From Gryganskiella cystojenkinii (taxonomy: Eukaryota > Mortierellomycota > Mortierellomycetes > Mortierellales > Mortierellaceae), in the NCBI GenBank assembly GCA_015852425.1, contig JAAAIG010000466.1:1528-30279 (forward strand): a DNA stretch of 28,752 nucleotides, in the 5' to 3' direction. The notes under the pieces are model-generated. The model searched no databases, was not told the origin of the DNA, and saw nothing but the letters and a program-made list of their open reading frames with translations. A program made the translations under genes and the position numbers. This document shows positions 11,018-24,195 of this stretch, piece by piece. Position 1 is the first letter of the stretch, and each line of letters begins with the position of its first letter.

Positions 11018-14000
11018 ATGAGGTTATCAATCAGCTCAACAACAGTGCTAGCTGTTGCCTCCTTGGCCCTGGTCGCTGTCTCGGCCCAGACCACAGTGAA
11101 ACCAACAGCTACCAGCTCTACCCAACCAGCAACCTCAACACCTAACTTTATTCTACCCCCAACAGCAGCTGCTCCACCTCCTTCAGCGACGACCAGTGGT
11201 CCTTCACTACCAGGTTCAAGTACGAACCCGGCCCTGGCTGGTCATTGTCCTGGGCCATTAATCCCCAACATTAGAAATCTCACCATCGACACCTGTATGG
11301 GCCCATGCTGCATTAAATGCCCGGCGATCGAGAGCTTTTATGAACCAAACAAGATCCAAAACGTCTTGAAAGCAGCGTACTATACCCGCAATGTTTCTCT
11401 GGCCTTTGCAGTCTTTATGGCGCTTTCCTATTTGGTTCTGCCCGGGAAGAGGAGTCAACCTCATATCTCGGTCCTGTTCTTGACAGTCTCGCTCTCGCTC
11501 TGGTATGCGGCCTTTGACATCATGCCCGGAGTCTCGAATGCGTGCGTAAATGACTTTGAGCAGTCCACGGGCCACAATTCCAGACTATGTGGTGTCCAGG
11601 GTGTTCTTATTATTCTACTGACCCAGACCTCGGCACTTTGGTGTTCTCTGCTTATCTACAAGTTACATCTGGTGAGTCTGCCGCTTGTTTTTTTCTTTTT
11701 ACCCGCCATTTTTCTTTTTAAAAAGAAAAGTCTCCGATCGCTGCTTACGCAAAAGACGAGTGCATAAATGCCCTTCTTGAACCATTGTCACCTTTGCATA
11801 ATGTCGCTCTAACCAAACTGTTCTCTTTCCTCTGTTCTACCTCCTTGCCGCCAATTCTCTTTCTCTATTTTCCCCTCAATCTTCTTCCCGCCTGCCCATT
11901 TGGGCCCGATCACAATTTTCTTTTGGTTTTTGGGTTTTCTGTTTCTCTGTTTATTTGTTTGTATTGTGTCGCTGTTGGTCTTCGCAGTTGGCGGTTTGGA
12001 GAAGTGACTTGATTGATCGGTACTATGGATGGCTAACGGCCATTTGCTGGGTCCTGCCTATGGGCTTTGCTATCCCTGTCGCAGTCCGAAACTTGGCCGA
12101 GTACCCCGGTATTGGCTTTAGTTGTCTCGTCAGCACAGACAATTTGAACACCTACCTCTTTTACCCAACAGCTGTTTACATCTACCCGGCTATGCTTTGC
12201 CATGTTGTCACTGTGGGCAAGATGATTCAGGTATAAAAAAATATATGGTGTACGAAAAATCGTGGCGTAAGGCTATAAACGAACAGAATGACAGTTGCTA
12301 ATGCTCTCGCTTGTGCTATTAGATGGCGATGCTCTCGTCCAAGGTCGATGCGGGTATGTCTCAGCTCTCGTCTACAGCGAGGATCAAGTTCACAACTACC
12401 ATGCAGGCTAAGCGTCTCCTTCGTGGCCAATGGCGTCCTGCGCTTATGCTGGCGACCGTCATGACTTCTTTGACAGTCTTTTGGGTATGAGATCCAGAAT
12501 CGTAGGCAATAGTAAGACTCGTAAATTGGCTGTCAGACAAGCCCGCTTACCTCCCATCCTTCTTTGCCTCCTCCTACTTTAAACAGCTTTTCTACTTCGT
12601 GGACGCCCATCGGCTGGCAGAAATCGGTCCCAAGACAGAGTGGCTTCAGCAATGGGTCCTCTGTGTCATGACCAGCGGCTCCAAGGGTATGAGCTCGGAC
12701 GAGACCCAGACCTTTTGCGCCGTGAATGCTAAACCTCATTTACCCTCCATCCCCTGGTTCACAGCTGCAGAGATGCTCTTGGCCATTATCGGCATCGTGG
12801 TCGCGATGGTGTTCATAGCCAAGGTTGAGTTCTGGTCTGAATGGGGTTTCTTATTCTCCAACATCTTTAAGCGAGGCAAACTTGGAAACGGCAGTCGGGG
12901 TCGACAAACTCCGGGTAATGGTGCTACTTCGACCTCACCAACAGGGAATCGACAGTACCTGCCAGGCGATGAGGAGATCAGGAAGGGGACTCGGATCGGC
13001 TACAACGATACTATGCCACCGAGGCCTCTAGTTGCTGTGTCTGACAACGATGTTAAGTCCACGTCCTCGACCAGAAACTTGAATGGAGGCACACAATGGT
13101 ACGATATGGAGGATCTGCTCGATAAGGAATACGAAGTTGCGCCGGGTCAGATGCATCATCAACAACAGCAACTGCAGTACGCTGGACTCGAGAGGAACCT
13201 GAGCAATGGCTCCATGAGTAGAAGTGGACCTGGGCAGATGCAGTCACCACCACCAGGCTACCAGTCGCCCCCAAGCCATGCGGCGCATAACATCGAGGAC
13301 CCTTACACTGGAGACATTCTATATATATCTCCTACCGCCACGACCACCCAGGATGCGACCGTAGTCAATGCTTGGACCCCAAGCACTCATACTCTCACGA
13401 CCCCCACGCGAGCCTACCTGGTCGCCAACGATAACCATGACCGTTACGTGGAACAGCCCGTGGTCCCCACGCCTGTTCCTCGTGCTAGCATGAAATTGAA
13501 AAGACAACAACAGGGCCAGGACCAAGTTTACTTATCCAGTCCTCCTCTGTCACCCACTCAGCTACAGCAGCGCGAGTACCCTTACGCACAACCAACTACC
13601 TCACTTTCACCTATGCCTCAGAAGATTCAGAACCAGGCAACTTTTTCTGGCTCGTTACCTCGGCAGATGGTTGCGGACTCGGTCCCAATGACCAGTGGTG
13701 CACGAGGCTCACCTGCGATGACCTTTGTGCAGGCTTCCAGTAATAATAGCAAGCCTTCTGAGGGGTCAGGAAGCCCTCGAAAATACAACTCGAACGAGAG
13801 TGCGGCCCAGATCATGCTCGCTTCGAGAGAGAGCATCGGTGCGAGTGCACAAATATCGCCTACCATGATGATGGATCAACGCAATAGAAGTCCACCTCCT
13901 CCCTCGGTTCCCTCTAAGAGTCCCGCGAGGAACCAATCCTCTCAGAACTCGTATTACCCCGAGCAACAACAACGACATGGTCATATGTCTCCGACGTATC

Positions 14001-14029
14001 CTATCAGAGATCAATTGAGACAAGGATAA
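11018..14029 (+). CDS. Frizzled/Smoothened-like seven-transmembrane receptor, copy 1
   Basis: Class F-like GPCR of the type found in Dictyostelium and early-diverging fungi; ligand unknown. Exons 11018-11671, 11988-12230, 12323-12484 and 12587-14029 join at phase 0 to 833 aa. Signal peptide 1-23; a Thr/Pro/Ser-rich linker with TPNFILPP (41-48); a compact module with Cys77, 93, 97, 98 and 101 (CMGPCCIKCP) ending in FYEP. Seven helices lie near 125-143, 149-169, 192-214, 232-251, 272-294, 338-360 and 411-431. KVEFWS (432-437) follows the last helix directly. The cytoplasmic tail of about 395 residues is rich in Gln, Ser and Pro and looks disordered. A full Frizzled cysteine-rich domain is absent; the short module takes its place. 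Copy 2 lies 1,982 bases downstream in the same orientation, pointing to an old tandem duplication. Confidence 0.87.
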
Positions 14030-15764
14030 TCACTGCAAAGCAAACCAAATCTTCTAAGATAATAAAATAATGTACAGGTTGATTGCTGTGGTTTCCTTTG
14101 AGGCGATGGCTAAAAGAAGTAACGAAAGTACGACAACAAAAAAATGAGAAAGGGAGGATGTGATGTGAAAACGGAGACGAGCTGCTTTGAAGTTCGCCCT
14201 CTTATTCTCATGCTTCGACTCGTTTTTTTTTCTGTCTATTTCCAAATGGAGATGAAAGGACTCGCGATTGGTAATACGCTTTGGGCAATCCAGCAACCCA
14301 CACTCGAACAAAGGGTAGGTTTTTTTTGGTCTCTCAACATGTTCCTCTCCCCACAGGAAAGACTTTTTCTTTCCTCTGCTACCGGTTGATGGGCTGCGGG
14401 AAGGTGTTCGACAGGCTGATGTTTTTGGTTTTGGTTTTGTTTTGCATGGTTGAGAGCTTTTCTCGACCTGAATTATCAACAAAACATTCCATGTGAAGCA
14501 CTGACAAGACATGCTTGGTGTGCGGGCTAGGTCTTTGTTGAGAGGGTCGAAGGACAGCCGAGAGCACTTGGCTTGCTCTCTTTTCCTCTCCCTTTCTCCC
14601 TGCTGCTGTTGTCGCTCTCTTCTTTTAAACCTGTCCAGTCAACAGTAAAAAAAGTCGTCGCCAATGTGCATGTATCTCAGTGTTGGCTACGCGCTCATGA
14701 CAGACACGATTCGCGCGTTCCTTCCATCCGGGGTTTTCAGTCAATGACTCATACACAGGGTACTTCAAATATTGGTCAGCTCTTTCTGATTTATCTCCAG
14801 AACCATATCTCAGAAATGAGGCGACAAACAATGCGATGTCACGACATAAAGCCAAGACCGCAGTGGTCGGACTTGACCCCATACTGTTAAGGAGATACAC
14901 TCGCACAAACAACGCTTCTTTTTTGCTCTCGATCGCAGACACAGACAAACTCCAAAAGTCTCGTGTACCTTCTTTGGAAACCGTTGCTCTCTTTTTCTTC
15001 CGAGCGGCTATTCCTTCTTTCAATACCCCACAAGCCAGCCTTATGGCCGAAATTAGAAAGGGAAAAAAAACCAGCCATTCAAACGAGCAATGTGGTGAAC
15101 ACCGCTTGTATTCGAACATGATAAGACTGAGAAAAGCAGAGAGAAATAGCGATCATCCACATCCATGCAGGACCCGTTCAAAGGTTCCTGATATCGTTGC
15201 TCTACTCTTCGAGACGTCCCTGGCAGATCGTTTTGAGGATATGAATACGAGACAAGGGCAGGGTACATCGAAGGTAGCCCAGGGTAAGTATTGACTGGCA
15301 ATGGTTCTTAACCTGAAATGAAGGCGCTCGTGATTAAAGTTTCGTACTTGCGGGCAGGAACTTACTGCTAGATCCTCGTGCAAAAGCAAGAGAAAAATGA
15401 AGTCAAATCTGATGGTGTTGGTTTGCATTGACCATGTTGTCCTCTTTTGTATTGAAAGAAGAGAGAGCTCAACAAACAAACAAAAAAAGTGGAGATGGAC
15501 AAAAGAAAGACTTTCCACTCCTCCTCGTCCTCCTCCTCTCTCAATCCTGAAAGTGCTCTCGAACTTTGTGTTTTTGTCTTTTTTTTGAGTTCTTCCTTTC
15601 TGTGAGGAGGTCATCGCCCTTGGCAATTTAAAATCTCTCGTCCTGCCACGAACAACAAGATTGAGAACTTTGCTCGTGCGAATGCATAGAAACCAACCAT
15701 CCACCCATTCGGCGTCTTGTTTGCAGCCACAACTCTCGTTTATTTTGTCCAAGGGCGCTTTAAT
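14030..15764. other. Intergenic region between the tandem receptor genes
   Basis: About 1.7 kb holding the 3' UTR of copy 1 and the upstream DNA of copy 2. The longest open frames (164 codons on minus at 14625-15119, 152 codons on plus at 14836-15294) overlap one another, lack recognisable domains and are probably chance. No tRNA, repeat family or transposase remnant was seen. Confidence 0.5.
14061..14066 (+). terminator. AATAAA polyadenylation signal of receptor copy 1
   Basis: AATAAA about 32 bases after the TAA stop, in an A/T-rich context (agataataaaataatg). Position and sequence fit a cleavage and polyadenylation signal. Confidence 0.6.
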
Positions 15765-16011
15765 CCGCTGCACCGTTTTCATTTCTTTCTTTTTTCCATT
15801 TCCTCTTCGTCCACCTCTTCAAATCTCTCTTCCTCGGTCAGCTTTGGTTTTGGTCCCGCGCCGCCTTCCTCTTTCACTTTTCTTTCCGTCGTCGCCAATA
15901 TCGTCCTTCCTTCTCCTCCTTCTTGTCATCTTTTCACCACGAGCATCTCCTCGTTCTCCTTAGCTATTTCTCTCCGACCTCATCTTATCATCCACCTTCG
16001 CTCGAAAAGAA
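15765..16011 (+). promoter_or_regulatory. CT-rich leader upstream of receptor copy 2
   Basis: About 240 bases of nearly continuous pyrimidine (tcttcct, ctcctcctt) run up to about 20 bases before the ATG at 16012, the same arrangement as before copy 1. Probable core promoter and 5' leader. Confidence 0.45.
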
Positions 16012-18674
16012 ATGGTCCGCGACGTAGCGCCCCCGTCTAAAATGAGGATAGGGACACGATCAACCTCCCTGCTCCTCGTCGTCTCTTTCATTCTCGCAGT
16101 TCTTTCTCTCGTTCCCTCTGCACTCGCTGCCCCACCCTTCCCAAACGCGACAACATCCTCGCCGCCACCCTCAGCAACCCCCAACTTCATTCTACCTCCA
16201 TCAGCACCGACATCTCCTGCTGCCCCAGCGCCCACGCCAGGCTCGAGTAACCAGACAACACTGCCTTCAGCCGCTGCAGGATGTCCTCCACCGCTGGTTC
16301 CAAATTCACTAAACCTAACTTCGGGGACATGCATAGGCCCTTGCTGTTTACCTTGTCCGGCTTCGTCTGTCTTTTACGAACCTCAAAAACTCGAAAACAT
16401 TTACACGATTACGAGTATCGTCCGAGCCATCTCAGCAACCTCCTGTGCGATTTTGACAATCTGCTATTTGATTTTGCCCAGCCGTCGGAAACATCCCCAT
16501 CTGATCGTGTTGAGTTTCTCGACTTTGATGATTCCCTGGGAGGGATTGGGGACCATCTGGATGTACAAAAAGGCGGATTTATTGTGCAAGAACGTCTTTG
16601 AGATTGCAACGATGTCCAACTCGTGGTTGTGCGGACTGCAGGGTAAATGCCGGATAGAATGCAGGTGAAAATCAACACTACACAAACGGAACAATGTCTA
16701 ATTCCCCTCGCTTATTTTTACTCTCTTTCTCCTCCGCACAATAGGCATCGCACTGATGTATATCGTTTTGGTCATGCTCTGCCTGGGTTTCCTCTTGATC
16801 GCCAATTTGCACTTGTTGACAGTGTACAGGGCTACCCTCATCCAATCCAACCTGACAAAACTGATAATATTTTCCTTCTTCTTGCCACTGTCCTTGGTCT
16901 TGCCAGTATCGATCCGAAAGCAGATTGAGAACCCAGGGTTTGGGTCGATCTGCTTTGTCAGTTCAGAGGTCGCGAGTCCCTATTTCTTTTATCCTCTTTC
17001 GGTCATCGTTTGTATTGCGACCTTATTGCACTTAGGTACAATCGCTTTTATGACTCGGGTAAGTCGAAATTTCCGCCTATTCTTCTGTTGCTGGAGATAT
17101 AAAAAGACGCGTCTTTTAACTTGTTCATACCCATATTTGACTCATAGGCGAGTGTCAAGGCCAACGCCAACTCCGCCTCAGTTAGTGACTCGACTTCCTA
17201 CAACCCTAACAGTGATACTCAGAGTAACAAGACCCTCTCCAAGCGTCAGCGTCGACTCTTGGCTGCCAGGGAAATTTCTCTTCTTTTGAAGCAACAATGG
17301 CGCGCAGGTTTATTCGCGCTGTGCCTACTGATCATCGACATGGTCTACTGGCTTTTTTACTTTGTCGAGGCCAAGAAGCTTTTGACGATTGACCCTACTA
17401 AAGGTTGGTTCCCGGATTGGATTCAATGTTTGAAGGTCCAGACCATGAGCTCGATCAAGGAAGGTCGACTTCCCATCAATCGGTTGCCGACTCCAACAGA
17501 GCTGAAGGCAGCAGGTGATGTGGCTCAAGCTGTGTGCGCTTCCACTGCTAGACCATTTGTCCCGTCGTTCGTCTGGGCTGCCACTGCTGATCTGTTACCA
17601 GCTCTTTTCGGAATCGCCGTTCTGATTATCTTCGGATCCAAGATGGAGTTGTGGTCGGATTTGCGAGTGAGGTTGTTTGGTGGTACGGATTCGACAGTTT
17701 TTATCATGGGTGACATTACCAAGGAGAACCGGGATCGCAACCAAATGTATCAGCAGCAGCGTCATAACCAGAGATCAGAGGGTCATCATCATCAACAACA
17801 TCCTTCCAGCAATCAAGGCCATGGCCGGGATATCATGAACTCTAAACAACAGCAACAGCATCAACAACAGCATCAGGACGGCTTCTATAACGATGACAGT
17901 CTGACAGTGGTTGAGGATGACGGTGGTCTTTATCACAGTCGCGACATCCTGACTTCTCAGCAAATACAAGCGTACCAATACAATAACCAATCGACACCGA
18001 CCTCGCCCACGTCTCCTTCCTTTGGAGGTCCAGTCCGCAAGATCTCTGTAACGATCGAGGATCGCGAACCAATCTATTATCGTAATCCCGCACTGGAGAC
18101 ACAAAGTCCAGTTCTTAGCGAGACTCACCAGCAGCAGAGTCGTGCCAAGCGTATGGTCGAAGGTTCGGAACCATGGCCTTCGTGGCCGTCCTCTACCTCA
18201 CATGTGCTCTCGAACGGAGCTATGGTTGCCACGACGCCGTTGTCCCCAAGACCCGTTCTATCTGTAAAGACAAGACAAGGCAGCAATAGCAGCAATGGCC
18301 AGTCTCCAGCATCCCCAAGATCACCTGATCGCGGATTCTACAACTCGGATGATATTTCTCCGACGATTGCTACTTCGTCCAGGTCCGTCGCATTCCCTTC
18401 AGTCAGTAATTCACATGGGGCGGCTCCTATGACGTTCCCATCTCGAGGAAGCAGCCGCAATGTCTCAAGTGCGCCTCGAACCCAGCAGAGACAACAGCAG
18501 CAATACCAGCAACAGGATGTTGTTATTTCAGAAGCGAGCAAGGTCCACCTTCAGTATTCGCCATCTTCCCCCTCGTCTACTCCCTCGTTTCCAATGCAAT
18601 CGTCTCCACGGTCAGCGGCAGATCGAGCCATGTCCCCACCGATCCCAAGAAAGAGTGATCTTCGTCGCGTATAA
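16012..18674 (+). CDS. Frizzled/Smoothened-like seven-transmembrane receptor, copy 2
   Basis: Paralogue of the upstream receptor. Exons 16012-16642, 16745-17058 and 17148-18674 join in phase to 823 aa. An in-frame ATG at 16042 (MRIGTRS) may be the true start, since it leads directly into the signal peptide LLLVVSFILAVLSLVPSALA. The linker carries TPNFILPP (56-63). The module has Cys91, 107, 111, 112 and 115 (CIGPCCLPCP), then FYEP. Seven helices follow, among them ALMYIVLVMLCLGFLLI (TM3) and LFALCLLIIDMVYWLFYFV (TM6, 370-388). KMELWS (480-485) directly follows TM7. The third intracellular loop, rich in Ser and Asn, is longer than in copy 1. The tail of about 340 residues has CAG/CAA- and His-coded runs (QQQQHQQQHQ). 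Of copy 1's three introns only the one after TM5 (AFMTR|ASVKA) is shared; this copy has its own intron before TM3. Confidence 0.87.
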
Positions 18675-18715
18675 CTTTTAATCAAGCACAGCACCATCGA
18701 CTCCATCTCGACAAT

Positions 18716-18721
18716 AATAAA
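18716..18721 (+). terminator. AATAAA polyadenylation signal of receptor copy 2
   Basis: AATAAA about 42 bases after the stop codon at 18674, in an A/T-rich context (caataataaaaatt), close to the spacing seen in copy 1. Confidence 0.6.
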
Positions 18722-19644
18722 AATTAAGATACCACATCTGTTTCTTTTTTCTTTCCTTTTTTTTTACATCCAGGCGTGGGGTTTATTATATGCAGCCTGT
18801 AGCCACGTAACACCGAACGGCTCAGGAGGAAAAACGATATAACATCGTACTCGCGCCCAAAGACGGTTCCCTCCCGTACTCCTTCTCATAACCCGCAACC
18901 TCGCGCAACCGACATCTTACGACCTTACTCGCACGAGTGGCCGCTGTACTTACCGCATCTAATCCCCGAGCCCCTCATCAAGGAATATTTATTGCTCCGG
19001 TCCTCTCCATCACGTTCAAAATCGTCGTTCCTAGATAGGCTTGCTTGATCCGTTCGACTGCGACCTTACTTCATATCTGTTACTCGAGACTACTCCTGGA
19101 AGAAGTTGTTGTAATCACCGTTGCTCGTACGTAGCCCTTCACAGGTGCCAGGGGTCTCAAATCTAGCAGTTTCCTCACATCAGTGATTCCAGCAGCTTTT
19201 CCCCATTCTATGGTCTTCGAACAGCGCTCGTTGCAGAGACCTTCTCGTCTTTAATCCTCGATACCCGAAATAAATCGAACAGCTATGTCCGCGATGTCTG
19301 CAGAGTGACTATTGCCAGCCGATGATTTCAGTCGACCACAGACCAGCACCATAACGCTTCTGGACTTTGCCTTAGTTCCTTATTTTGCCATTCTCTACTA
19401 GGACTCGAATAGCTCGACTTGCGAACCTTGACGCTGCTTAGCATCGCCTTGCATGTATTTCTCGCCTCGATTCCACCACGATTTTCTCGCCGCGGAATAG
19501 GCTTCCCAGATATAAAAATATCGAGCTATCCAACTAACCGAAAAGATGAGGTAATGAATAATAGCAACAACAGGAGAGCTCATGCGAATCTGGAAATCCA
19601 TTAAACAAAGTGGGTACTACTGTTCGGAGCAAAATAAAATTGTG
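18722..19644. other. Gene-free stretch of unusual composition beside tRNA-Arg
   Basis: After a T8 run at about 18757-18766 the sequence changes character: from about 18770 to 19500 it has few homopolymers, balanced bases and many cga, tcg and ctcg words, unlike the A/T-homopolymer DNA of other gaps. Yet no open frame of 60 codons occurs until about 19400 on either strand. It could be decayed coding or transposon DNA, or a non-coding RNA. I found no terminal repeats and recognise no family. Confidence 0.4.
19631..19640 (-). terminator. RNA polymerase III terminator of tRNA-Arg
   Basis: On the minus strand, four bases after the tRNA 3' end, the sequence reads ATTTTATTTT. It gives two T4 runs, the usual pol III stop. 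Confidence 0.6.
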
Positions 19645-19716
19645 CGTTGAATGCGGGGATCGAACCCGCGATCTTTGGCTTCGGAGACCAACGCCTTACC
19701 ACTAGGCCAATCCAAC
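19645..19716 (-). tRNA. tRNA-Arg (anticodon CCG)
   Basis: Full cloverleaf on the minus strand, 72 bases, no intron. The acceptor stem GTTGGAT pairs with ATTCAAC (one G-U). The D-arm is GCC-TAGTGGTAA-GGC, with the A box TGGCCTAGTGG. Anticodon stem TTGGT/GCCAA has loop CTCCGAA, placing CCG at 34-36 and reading codon CGG. The T-arm GCGGG-TTCGATC-CCCGC supplies the B box. Discriminator base is G and no CCA is encoded, as expected in a eukaryote. Confidence 0.95.
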
Positions 19717-19999
19717 AGTGAGACACGATGAATTTTTTTTTAACTGTCGGATATGAATCCATGACCATTCGGAGTTTGAAATTCAACTACAGCAGAGTGC
19801 AATTGTAAAAGTCTCGAAAACCTCTTTTTTTTTTGGCGGCTCTCCCTCCTCTCCCCGCAAATAACATCTTCGTTTGTAGCCGACATAGAGAGGCATTCTG
19901 CAGATTTCCCTTCAGAAGAGAAAGATGGATCCATTTTTTTTTAACAAAAAAGAAATCACTAGCGAGAAACACAGAACGAAGAACGAGTTCGTTTGCTTT

Positions 20000-21309
20000 T
20001 TAGACCAACTTCTTGGACTCAAAGAACACGCGAAGGGATCGAAGTTGAGTCGCGCAAGTCAGTCCAATCACGACGAGCTGAACAATGGTCCACGTCACGG
20101 TGTGCGAGTTGGTTGCCTCGCTCTTGTCACGGAAAGCTTGTTCATGTTCCTATCGACAAAAAATGAAACGAGTTGAAAAGTAATACAAAATCAGTGTAAT
20201 TAGTAATTTAAAATTCATTGATCGAGCAAAAAAATATATATATAACTGATGAACAAAAAGACTCTGGGTTCGTCTGTGCATTGTCGAGAAAATAAAAATG
20301 TGGTTTCTTACTCGAAGATACGACTGTTCACGACGAATGTCGGCGACTTTAAGGTTCAGTTCGCGTACACGTTGAGCCAAATCTACATGCGAAAATATGT
20401 GTGAGATTAGCTTCCTCTTGTTTAAAGTCGAAGAGTCCACAGAGTTTAGAGACTTGGTTCCACTCCACTTACCCGAAAGAGTGCCTTCCTTTGCCTCCGA
20501 AGCGAGATCATGCATGTCACGGATGGTCAATTCAAAGTTAACTCTCTATGCTCCGCAATGAAAAATGAAGGGAGACATCGCGTGTCAGTTCCATCATTGA
20601 TTGGACAAACAACCTCCAAAAACGACATTTCCCTGGATGTTTCAAACACATACGGTTTTGGTAGAGCTGAACCAGCTGGCAGTTGAGGCAAAGATACAGA
20701 TCGCATGTTCTCCTGATTCTGCGGACGTGAACTTGAACTGACCCTTGCGCGGGATCTTTTGACTGAAAATTCGGTTTCCGTTCAACTCCTATTGAAAACA
20801 GACAAGACGCAGAAACGAGGAATAAATAGAGTGGTGGCCATGTCAGAAATGGTCTGTAATAATCGCATGGACACTTGAGGAAACTCGCGATAGCTTTTTT
20901 TTTTTTTTTTTTTGCAAAAGCCAGTGCCTTTCAAGTTATTTTGAGGCGGATGGTTGTTTTCTCAGAGGACAGAATTTTACCTCGGCAATAGCTTCCAGTG
21001 CAATCGCAGGATTGTCAACAAACGTTTGCCTATCCTCATCCCATTCCTGGGCCTCATAATCGGCTATTTCAAGGGAACACGGCAAGGAATAGAAAGGTGG
21101 TTAGCATACTATTCAAAAAAAATAAGAATACACGATATTATAGACGCATCTGATTCTTTTTTACCAATGACGACAGTTTCCTTGGGCAACTCCTCCGTAA
21201 AGCACTTTTGCTCGGAGCCTTCAATGTAAAAATAGAGGCCAAGGACCGAGGGAAGGATGCTGAGAAGCACCAAGAGACAAATGGTCCACCTTGTAACGTT
21301 GATTGCCAT
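20000..21309 (-). CDS. p24-alpha family cargo receptor (emp24/TMED9, yeast Erp-like)
   Basis: Type I membrane protein of COPII/COPI vesicles that helps sort cargo, including GPI-anchored proteins, between ER and Golgi. Exons 21309-21165, 21063-20981, 20788-20655, 20545-20473, 20382-20312 and 20149-20000 give about 218 aa. Signal peptide 1-24, then LYFYIEGSEQKCF starting the GOLD domain. DYEAQEWDEDRQTF and GQFKFTSAESGEHAIC carry the two disulfide cysteines (about 36 and 107). RVRELNLKVADIRREQSYLR is the coiled coil, a helix spans about 187-204, and the tail RVFFESKKLV has the FF and KKxx trafficking signals of the alpha subfamily. By my count the third exon is 134 bases where 135 would keep frame. 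I cannot tell whether I miscounted an A run near 20760 or a real one-base deletion exists. Other junctions are in phase. Confidence 0.88.
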
Positions 21310-21803
21310 TATGTTGTCAAGTCCGGTTTTTTGTTGATGCTTTTAAATGCGTCTAAGATTCAAGATATTTACTTGAGGGGTGTCTTGCGATGGTTGAGTC
21401 GACAAAGATTTGTGGGCAATGTTGTCTTTAAGGAAAAGAATAGTTTGAATAAAGAAAATAAAAGGATGGATGATGGTGTGAATTGAAGAATGATGGAAAA
21501 GATGTGAAAAAGAACGAAACGGGAGAATGTACGCGAGACCGGCCAGGGGGCTAACAAAAACCACGTCACATTGATCCAGTGGGACAAGTTTTATTTAAAC
21601 CAGGGCATTCAGATGATGTTACCGAGACTTGTGCTCTCATCCTTATTGTTGTTTTTTTGATTTATTAGAAAAGTGCTGGTTCACGTATTGCCAACTATCT
21701 GGTTGTAATATGTTTGTGTCCTGGAGTCGGAAAACACGGTGACACCCGAGACATGCCAAAGACAAAGAGGAAGGTAAAAAAAAAGTGATCGTGTACTGGT
21801 CTC
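21310..21803. other. Intergenic region between p24 and Hog1 genes (both minus strand)
   Basis: Carries the promoter of the p24 gene and the 3' UTR of the kinase. On the minus strand 21420-21520 is T/C-rich (tctttt, ttcatc), again a pyrimidine leader before a start codon. The minus-strand frames here are Phe/Leu/Ser-rich by-products of that tract. No other feature was seen. Confidence 0.5.

Positions 21804-24195
<2,392 letters not shown>

Noticed and set aside
14625..15294. Overlapping 164- and 152-codon open frames between the receptors
   Set aside because: Opposite-strand overlap, no recognisable motif, no coherent splice structure.
17725..17880. CAG/CAA repeats in receptor copy 2 as a mobile or CRISPR-like repeat
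   Set aside because: They are in-frame Gln and His codons of a disordered tail, imperfect and without unique spacers.
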